A stretch of DNA of 5,010 nucleotides from Planctomycetaceae bacterium (GTDB lineage: Bacteria; Planctomycetota; Planctomycetia; Planctomycetales; Planctomycetaceae): positions 1-5,010 of the forward strand of contig WFOZ01000718.1 in assembly GCA_015487825.1 (NCBI GenBank). The letters are read 5' to 3'. Below are positions 1-3,872 of the stretch, in pieces; position 1 is the stretch's first letter, and every line of letters starts with the position of its first letter. A model generated the notes under the pieces. It was not told where the DNA came from and did no database searches. It saw nothing but the letters and a program-made list of their open reading frames with translations. A program made the position numbers and the translations under genes.

Positions 1-355
1 CTCGACACAGTTTCTCCTCATTTTTTCGCATCCGAATTTTTTGAAAGAACGGAAAACAGAGCACTAAAAGGAAAACCGCATCGCCCCCCAATGCCTGGGC
101 TGCTAAGTGAATATCATTTTTGAAGTACGAAATCGCGGTGAGCCAGGCGAAATAAATAAAACCACAAATGAAGAAACTCCAGACGAGAGCATTTCTTATC
201 TTATAATTTTTGGGTTGAGCAAGAGAAATCGCCTCAAACAGATTGGGTACGGTCCATTTTCCGGAAAACGGGATAGGATCGATGGATGCAGACAAATCGT
301 TATCACTGAGATTTTCTGATTGGTCTTTTTCTTCTGGTAGTTTCGGAGATTGCAT
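1..355 (-). CDS. Hypothetical two-helix membrane protein, N-terminal part (cut by left edge)
   Basis: A frame of 118 codons runs leftward from an ATG at 353-355 to the window edge without a stop, so the C-terminus is missing. An in-frame stop at 371-373 limits the start to this ATG or the adjoining TTG at 356-358. A weak AGG-type ribosome site lies about 7 nt upstream of the ATG. The product begins with an acidic, soluble segment (about residues 1-50, opening MQSPKLPEEKDQ). Two hydrophobic stretches follow: roughly 55-78, rich in Trp, Phe and Ile, and 88-105. A basic segment (QKIRMRKNEEK) comes after the second, so by the positive-inside rule both ends are probably cytoplasmic. I do not recognise the family. 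No catalytic motif is visible. The clean open frame, sensible membrane topology and minus-strand neighbours support a real gene; the function is unknown. Confidence 0.75.
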   Translation of the reverse strand, partial: MQSPKLPEEKDQSENLSDNDLSASIDPIPFSGKWTVPNLFEAISLAQPKNYKIRNALVWSFFICGFIYFAWLTAISYFKNDIHLAAQALGGDAVFLLVLCFPFFQKIRMRKNEEKLCR

Positions 356-408
356 CAATAAACCTGCGAGTTATGACTATACTGCTCGCGTTCAAGAATG
401 GCACAATT

Positions 409-482
409 GTTTAACGGCAAGCCGAAGGCGACTTTCGAGCCTGTTTATCTAGCCCACGTACGCAGTCGCTATGCCGTTAAGC
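409..482. other. attC-like nested inverted repeat
   Basis: TTAACGGCA (411-419) is matched exactly by TGCCGTTAA (472-480). A second pair, GCGACT (428-433) and AGTCGC (464-469), nests inside on the same centre. The ends read GTTTAAC (409-415) and GTTAAGC (476-482), which fit the integron attC end boxes RYYYAAC and GTTRRRY. Because of the symmetry they fit on either strand. Read on the minus strand the site starts 40 nt past the stop of the 523-1032 gene, the usual place of an attC in a cassette. Against this, the stem next to the end boxes pairs continuously, where a classical attC has an unpaired spacer, and neither an integrase nor a second site is present. It could also be a plain RNA hairpin at the end of the minus-strand transcript. 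Confidence 0.3.
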
Positions 483-522
483 GAGTCAATAGTGACCGTG
501 TGAATTATAACTCAACAAAATT

Positions 523-1032
523 CTATTCTTTGTTCAATTTCGCTTTTTCGATTTTCCCCCACATATGGCCTCCTTTGTCGCCATGTTGCCAGGTTCCTGC
601 GTAGCGGTCTTTGTAGAACATAACCCTGCAGGTGAAGACTCCCATTGTCGGAATCGTGAAGTTGGTCATCGAAACGACTGGTGTGTCGCCAGCCCATTGA
701 ATCGGCACCGGAATCGGTAGTACGACATCGACGTTTCCATATTTAATACGCGACTGGAAAATCCACGTATTGCCGTTGGCTTTGGTTACTTTTCGAATTT
801 CGTACCGTTCCGGTTTGCCGGGCTGGCCCTGCTGTTCGGAATCAAGAGTGAAAAAACCGACCAGAACTGTATTTTCCATCCGTTCCGCAAAGGCCTTTTC
901 AGCATTCTTTCGATCTTCATTTTTCACCGGGGCTTTGTCATCAGCCTGTGCAGGCAACGTCGCAATAAGGAGAATCCCCAAACAGAGAAAAAGGTTATTA
1001 CGGTTTGGTGATCGGAAAACAGAATTCATCAT
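523..1032 (-). CDS. Small exported protein of unknown function
   Basis: The 169-residue product starts with a clear signal peptide: a basic head, a hydrophobic core FLCLGILLIATLP (about 15-27), and a likely cleavage after AQA at residue 30. The mature part begins with a charged helix-like segment (DDKAPVKNEDRKNAEKAF). It continues as an apparently beta-rich domain from residue 56 with alternating polar and hydrophobic strands, a proline-rich turn (LPIPVPIQW, 105-113), and a C-terminal GTWQHGDKGGHMWGKIEK block. The single mature cysteine is C135. Two consecutive ATG codons (1030-1032 and 1027-1029) are possible starts. GGAG at 1043-1046 (read on minus) is 10 nt before the first and 13 before the second, favouring the first. 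A perfect TTGACA lies at 1089-1094 on the minus strand, but its best -10 partner (TATCCC, 15 nt away) is poor. The family is not one I can name; a small ligand- or surface-binding fold is only a guess. Confidence 0.85.
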   Translation of the reverse strand: MMNSVFRSPNRNNLFLCLGILLIATLPAQADDKAPVKNEDRKNAEKAFAERMENTVLVGFFTLDSEQQGQPGKPERYEIRKVTKANGNTWIFQSRIKYGNVDVVLPIPVPIQWAGDTPVVSMTNFTIPTMGVFTCRVMFYKDRYAGTWQHGDKGGHMWGKIEKAKLNKE

Positions 1033-1282
1033 TGTTGCAGTTCTCCATTTTGAAAATCAGATAAAGCGGGATACTGAGTCTCCATTGTTGTCAATCAGCA
1101 TAACTGATCGCCAAACCTGACGATGATCGATTCATTGCAAGATGAAGCTTTGCGAATGAAGAAAGTTATGAGGGATTGACAACTAAACCTTACTTTGAAG
1201 GCATGAAAGTTGCAACCCGTCCCGTGCGGTAGAGCATCATCAGCAGTTTGCAACGCCAGCTGATAGCCCTGTAGTAGCAGGC
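1033..1282. other. Intergenic spacer between two minus-strand genes
   Basis: This spacer holds the ribosome site and possible -35 of the 523-1032 gene. I see no convincing intrinsic terminator for the nuclease gene that ends at 1283. The only hairpin just past its stop is weak and lacks a T-run. The two genes could therefore share read-through transcription, but 250 nt is long for an operon gap. Confidence 0.4.
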
Positions 1283-2290
1283 TTACCGGATAACAGTGTC
1301 GCTGGCGGGTTGAGCGATTTTCGTGGGAGCTTTTTTTTCCTGCGTGCTGAACTCTGCCCAGATCGGTTGATGATCGGAGAGCTTCAGGGCTTCTTCGCGG
1401 CTTAATCCGAGAGTCATTTCCATATCAAACACGCCGGTTTTTCCTGTGAACTCGGTTGTTGTATTGCGATTGACCAGAATGTGATCATATTGCCGGGACT
1501 TGCGCGTGTTTGTGGGAACTTCTTTTAAAATAGAATCCAGAACAGGAATGCGAGTCAGTGGGGATATTTTGCGGGCATTTACATTGAGGTCTCCCAGCAC
1601 AATCACGTCATCTTCCTGCGGGTTGTTTCGAGAAACATACTGATAGACCTGGGCCATTTGTGCTACTTCCCATTCTGCTTCGTCAGGATCGGTATGAATG
1701 TTGATCAGCGTGAATGTGAATGGCTGGTCTGGTGTTTTTGAATTGATCGTCTGAAAAGAGGAGACAAATGGTTCGCGGTGAATTAAATCCTGAGGATCGT
1801 AAATCATATAAGCAGAACCGGGAATCGGCTTGATTGTCGAAGTATTGTAGAGAAACGCATATTGTTCTTTGCTGGAAGTTCTACCAAGTCGAGAGCTGAT
1901 CAGAAAATCGTAACGGGCACCTGTTGCGTTGACGATACTGACAAACTTTGGCATCAGCAACTGGTCTTTAGAGCGGATTTCCTGAATCGCAACGACATCG
2001 AATCGACGCACAATTTCCGCCAGTCTTTGAGTCACCTGTTTATCGGATAATTTAGATTGCCCGAAAACCTGAATATTGAACGAAGCAATCCTGATCGCAT
2101 GATTCTGATTGCCTGCCTGATTATTGCCTGGGGTCTGCTCATCACGTTCGGGAATTGTGAACGGATCCGAAGTATCAACATTCAGTTGATCGATTGATTT
2201 GCTCTGGAGCTGGCTCAGGAATGAGAACAGGCCAACAATCAGAATTCCAACAGCAATCAGCCAGGTAGGCTGCGATTTACGGCGAGCCAT
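1283..2290 (-). CDS. Membrane-anchored DNase I-like endonuclease (endonuclease/exonuclease/phosphatase superfamily)
   Basis: The 335-residue product is a metal-dependent phosphodiesterase of the DNase I fold, probably cutting DNA outside the cytoplasm. An uncleaved N-terminal helix (about 9-27) anchors it, and a Gln/Asn-rich linker (to about 65) leads to the catalytic domain (66-316). Landmarks match pancreatic DNase I in order: IASFNIQVFG (N72), AIQEIRS (E104), RLGRTSSKEQYAFLY (E142), INIHTDP (H199), VLGDLN (D234, N236), YDHILV (D269) and LSDHQPIW (D306, H307). The RLGR-KEQY and GLSREEAL-SDH blocks are typical of true DNase I and not of the wider exonuclease III or sphingomyelinase branches. 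No cysteine is present, so the disulfides of animal DNase I are absent. The ATG at 2288-2290 has an AAGGA site 9 nt upstream. The gene stands alone; nutrient DNA breakdown or biofilm DNA turnover are inferred roles. Confidence 0.93.
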   Translation of the reverse strand: MARRKSQPTWLIAVGILIVGLFSFLSQLQSKSIDQLNVDTSDPFTIPERDEQTPGNNQAGNQNHAIRIASFNIQVFGQSKLSDKQVTQRLAEIVRRFDVVAIQEIRSKDQLLMPKFVSIVNATGARYDFLISSRLGRTSSKEQYAFLYNTSTIKPIPGSAYMIYDPQDLIHREPFVSSFQTINSKTPDQPFTFTLINIHTDPDEAEWEVAQMAQVYQYVSRNNPQEDDVIVLGDLNVNARKISPLTRIPVLDSILKEVPTNTRKSRQYDHILVNRNTTTEFTGKTGVFDMEMTLGLSREEALKLSDHQPIWAEFSTQEKKAPTKIAQPASDTVIR

Positions 2291-2323
2291 GAAAAGACAT
2301 CCTTGTCTTGTTTTTGTACAAAA
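2291..2323 (-). promoter_or_regulatory. Leader hairpin presenting the ribosome site, plus a 12-bp palindrome
   Basis: On the minus strand AAGACA and TGTCTT (2294-2299 with 2304-2309) form a 6-bp stem whose four-base loop is AGGA, part of the nuclease gene's Shine-Dalgarno sequence. The stem ends 3 nt before the start codon. Just upstream, TTTTGTACAAAA (2312-2323) is a perfect palindrome that could be an operator or only AT-rich symmetry. Both are direct readings of the sequence; any role in control of the nuclease is inference. Confidence 0.35.
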
Positions 2324-2568
2324 GATATTTCAGTAGCAAGTCGCTTTAACCGCAAAGTACTTATCAGATGACAGAAATTGAATTGAATGCGTATTCCCTG
2401 TTAATCGGCAAACTGGTTCCCTAACCTCTATCTCCTTTTTGTGGATTTGTGCTCCGATCGGGGAACCTTCATACGACTGACGATCAATTTTTTTGTGTGT
2501 TGCACGAATTTCCCCAAATAGTGTCTTTGGTATCGGCGGTCAGAATGATCCAGCAGTGCCGGGAATTC
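2324..2568. other. Intergenic stretch without a recognised gene
   Basis: No frame of credible composition is visible on either strand. It should contain the promoter of the nuclease gene, but no hexamer pair stands out. A 7-bp inverted repeat, GGTTCCC (2415-2421) with GGGAACC (2461-2467), and the palindrome CCGATCGG (2454-2461) are present; both are within what chance would give. Confidence 0.5.
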
Positions 2569-2599
2569 AAAAAAGCACAGTCATTTCTGCCTGTGCTTT
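2569..2599 (-). terminator. Intrinsic terminator, leftward
   Basis: AAAGCACAG (2572-2580) pairs exactly with CTGTGCTTT (2591-2599) around a 10-nt loop. The A-run at 2569-2574 becomes a T-run after the stem on the minus strand, so it stops leftward transcription. The plus direction has only three T residues. No firm minus-strand gene lies directly upstream; the only candidate is the doubtful frame 2655-2924. Its outer arm begins A6GCAC like the terminator at 3592-3633. Confidence 0.7.
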
Positions 2600-2645
2600 C
2601 ATTAATTAACTCTTCTTGAAACTACTCAGCGAGTTATCTCCAACC

Positions 2646-2754
2646 GTGGGGTCGCTACCCGCTGACCACCGCAGCAATTGGAGGATCTACGTTGCATCGT
2701 GGTCCGCAATAGCGAACCCTGCGCCAACGCTGAATAGTTACTTCGTTTTTCTGA
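2646..2754. repeat. Double-palindrome repeat, decayed copy
   Basis: This is a diverged copy of the element at 3679-3776, in the same orientation. The left hairpin (2650-2667) has lost one base, leaving a bulge, and the right hairpin (2701-2718) carries one mismatch, C2704 against A2715. The stretch CATCGTGGTCCGCAATAGCG is identical in both copies. Similarity continues past the right hairpin through GCCAA, CTGAAT, GTTAC and TCG blocks to about 2754. The middle 30 bases are poorly conserved apart from spaced G and C positions. The left end lies 46 nt from the terminator at 2569-2599. Confidence 0.85.
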
Positions 2755-2924
2755 ATAAATCGCAGTTCTGTTTTGAAGTTCTCTGAATGTAAACTCTGCA
2801 AAAATTGGAGAGATGAAAAATTTACTTGACTCATTCTTTCGATTTGTTCATCATCAGCCCGCGTTTGAGGATATTCCCCCTCCAGATGGAGATGTATGTC
2901 GGTTGATTGTCTAACTGGCCCCAC
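2655..2924 (-). CDS. Doubtful 89-codon frame ending in the repeat
   Basis: The frame starts at a GTG (2922-2924), with an internal ATG at the MSQVNF position that could serve instead. Its last 28 or so codons (VTIQRWRRVRYCGP onward) are simply translation of the double-palindrome repeat, and its stop lies in the left hairpin. Residues 1-60 resemble no family I know and have no signal peptide or membrane segment. In its favour, a leftward terminator follows 56 nt after the stop, and the same peptide phrase can be read in the other repeat copy. It may be the remnant of a gene whose end was overwritten by the repeat, or an accident. I would not treat it as an established protein. Confidence 0.2.
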   Translation of the reverse strand: MGPVRQSTDIHLHLEGEYPQTRADDEQIERMSQVNFSSLQFLQSLHSENFKTELRFIQKNEVTIQRWRRVRYCGPRCNVDPPIAAVVSG

Positions 2925-2959
2925 CTGCTCTCCAGTTTCTCAAAAACGTTAGTCACTCC

Positions 2960-2980
2960 TATTATATAACAGCGAAAGGA
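2960..2980 (+). promoter_or_regulatory. Possible -10 element and ribosome site of the 2988 gene
   Basis: An AT-rich run holds TATTAT (2960-2965) and, overlapping it, TATAAC (2965-2970), either of which could be a -10 element. No good -35 hexamer lies at the right distance. AAAGGA (2975-2980) is a sound Shine-Dalgarno sequence 7 nt before the ATG at 2988 and fixes that start. If TATAAC were used, the leader would be very short. Confidence 0.4.
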
Positions 2981-2987
2981 CGGTTCG

Positions 2988-3506
2988 ATGAAACCAGTTT
3001 TTACGAGTCTTGTATGCCTGGGGCTTTTGTTGGCACCTGCCATGCAGACACAAGCCGAGCTAAAGCAGAACAAAAAGAAGGTTGCTCCAATACATGATGT
3101 AACATTGAGCAGCAATGGATCGCTCCAGGGCCTGGTGGTTGATACACAGGGAAAGTCACTGGGAGGCGCCCAGGTTTCGATTATGCGTAACAACCAGAAA
3201 GTGGCATCAACAGTTACTGATCGTGAAGGACAATTTCAGGTTTCTAATTTGACAACCGGAATTTATGAACTTCGCTCCGGTCAGGGACAGGGTGTTGTTC
3301 GTGTCTGGTCAGAAAAAGTGGCTCCACCCTCTGCAAAGTCACGTGTACTTCTTGTTAATGGCAAGATAACTGCTCGCGCTCAAGCTGGCCTGTTTGAAGA
3401 ACCTCGCGTAATTGATTACGCCATTTTAGGTCTTTCAATTACCGGAGTTGCTCTTAGTGGAGTTGCCTTGGGTAATGGTGGCGACACGACCATCGTCAGC
3501 CCGTAA
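2988..3506 (+). CDS. Exported carboxypeptidase regulatory-like domain protein
   Basis: The 172-residue product has a signal peptide (MKPVFTSLVCLGLLLAPAM) with likely cleavage after TQA at residue 23, followed by a short lysine-rich stretch (ELKQNKKK). Residues 44-106 fit the carboxypeptidase regulatory-like beta-sandwich: GSLQGLVVDTQGKSLGGAQV, then a TVTDREGQFQVSNL strand pair and TGIYELR, the usual order of this fold. A second hydrophobic region (about 142-163, IDYAILGLSITGVALSGVAL) contains a GVAL-S-GVAL duplication and glycines spaced like a membrane helix, followed by a short polar tail. The protein is thus probably held at a membrane with its small domain outside. The fold has no enzyme activity alone; it usually serves in binding or as a structural module. 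The gene is the only plus-strand one here and converges on the 3836-5010 gene. Confidence 0.88.
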   Translation: MKPVFTSLVCLGLLLAPAMQTQAELKQNKKKVAPIHDVTLSSNGSLQGLVVDTQGKSLGGAQVSIMRNNQKVASTVTDREGQFQVSNLTTGIYELRSGQGQGVVRVWSEKVAPPSAKSRVLLVNGKITARAQAGLFEEPRVIDYAILGLSITGVALSGVALGNGGDTTIVSP

Positions 3507-3591
3507 CGAATGAGAGTCTTAAAGAACCAGAGACAGCAATGCCTGCCCTGAACGTTGAGGAGTACAGACATTCCTGCCTGTGCCATAAATG

Positions 3592-3633
3592 AAAAAAGCA
3601 CCTGTGTTTCATGGAGAAACCGGGTGCTTTTTT
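3592..3633. terminator. Strong bidirectional intrinsic terminator
   Basis: AAAAAAGCACC (3592-3602) pairs perfectly with GGTGCTTTTTT (3623-3633). Inside, a T-G and a G-C pair lead past a one-base bulge (3605) to GTTTC (3606-3610) with GAAAC (3616-3620) around a 5-nt loop, so almost the whole segment folds. A-run and T-run at the two ends allow stopping from both sides. It serves the plus-strand gene ending at 3506 and the converging minus-strand gene ending at 3836. Confidence 0.92.
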
Positions 3634-3658
3634 CATGTTTTTCAGGGGACAGGATTAG

Positions 3659-3675
3659 TCGATTTTAATTTCCAG
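3659..3675. repeat. 17-bp direct repeat, left copy
   Basis: TCGATTTTAATTTCCAG is identical to 3778-3794. The two copies bracket the double-palindrome repeat, with 102 bp between them. On the minus strand this copy reads LEIKI, then GAC and a TAA stop at 3655-3657. It looks like a target duplication or the scar of a local duplication. Confidence 0.85.
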
Positions 3676-3678
3676 TTT

Positions 3679-3776
3679 GTAGGGTCCGCTACCCGCGGAC
3701 CATCGCGTAAAACAGGGGGCTCCACTTCTCATCGTGGTCCGCAATAGCGGACCCTACGCCAAGACTGAATGGTTAC
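3679..3776. repeat. Double-palindrome repeat, intact copy
   Basis: Two perfect hairpins with the same 7-bp stem, GGTCCGC/GCGGACC, lie at 3683-3701 (loop TACCC) and 3736-3753 (loop AATA). The outer bases extend the match, so the two ends are also inverted repeats of each other (GTAGGGTCCGCTA and its complement), about 23 bp long with a small loop difference. The element can therefore fold as two small hairpins or one long one. About 35 bases lie between the arms. A tail CTGAATGGTTAC follows the second arm and is shared with the copy at 2646-2754. No transposase is encoded, so this is a REP- or MITE-like nonautonomous element. Confidence 0.9.
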
Positions 3777-3872
3777 ATCGATTTTAATTTCCAGAAGCTG
3801 ACTGCCTGGCTGAAACAATTCGGTTGTGCAGGGTTCTACTGCGACTTCTCTGATGAAGACGCTTTTTTCTTT
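3777..3872 (-). pseudogene. Possible out-of-frame remnant of a gene 3' end
   Basis: In the third minus-strand frame, 32 codons after a stop at 3873-3875 read as plausible protein: KEKSVFIREVAVEPCTTE, then LFQPGSQLLEIKID. No start codon is present. The frame overlaps the end of the 3836-5010 gene and differs from it by one base, the switch falling at two A-runs (minus strand; T-runs at 3863-3868 and 3870-3874 on plus). Past LEIKID it continues into the repeat as VTIQSWRRVRYCGPR and stops at 3729-3731. It may be the former C-terminus of the neighbouring gene, lost by a one-base deletion, a fragment of another gene, or coincidence. Confidence 0.3.
3778..3794. repeat. 17-bp direct repeat, right copy
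   Basis: This is identical to 3659-3675. On the minus strand it reads LEIKID at the end of the coding-like tail 3777-3872. Joining the two copies by removing the intervening element gives QLLEIKID followed directly by TAA. Confidence 0.85.

Noticed and set aside
107..452. Two plus-strand frames at 107-319 and 243-452.
   Set aside because: They are the reverse of the minus-strand membrane protein at 1-355, which has better composition and topology.
770..1120. A 116-codon plus-strand frame.
   Set aside because: It is antisense to the exported-protein gene at 523-1032, whose signal peptide and ribosome site are clear; its own composition (Arg, Ser, Cys rich) is typical of a shadow frame.
1209..1254. 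TTGCAAC present twice (1209-1215 and 1248-1254).
   Set aside because: Seven-base direct repeats at this distance are expected by chance, and no further likeness extends from them.
2415..2467. Inverted repeat GGTTCCC and GGGAACC with a 39-nt gap.
   Set aside because: It is short, widely spaced, has no T-run and no gene end nearby, so it is consistent with chance.
2813..2914. A 33-codon plus-strand frame beginning MKNLLDSFFRF with GGAG just upstream.
   Set aside because: The GGAG lies only 2 nt from the ATG, too close for good initiation; the frame is short, has no recognisable feature and overlaps another doubtful frame. It remains possible but is not supported.
2831..3193. A 120-codon minus-strand frame.
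   Set aside because: It is antisense to the signal peptide and domain of the 2988-3506 gene and shows no protein-like pattern.
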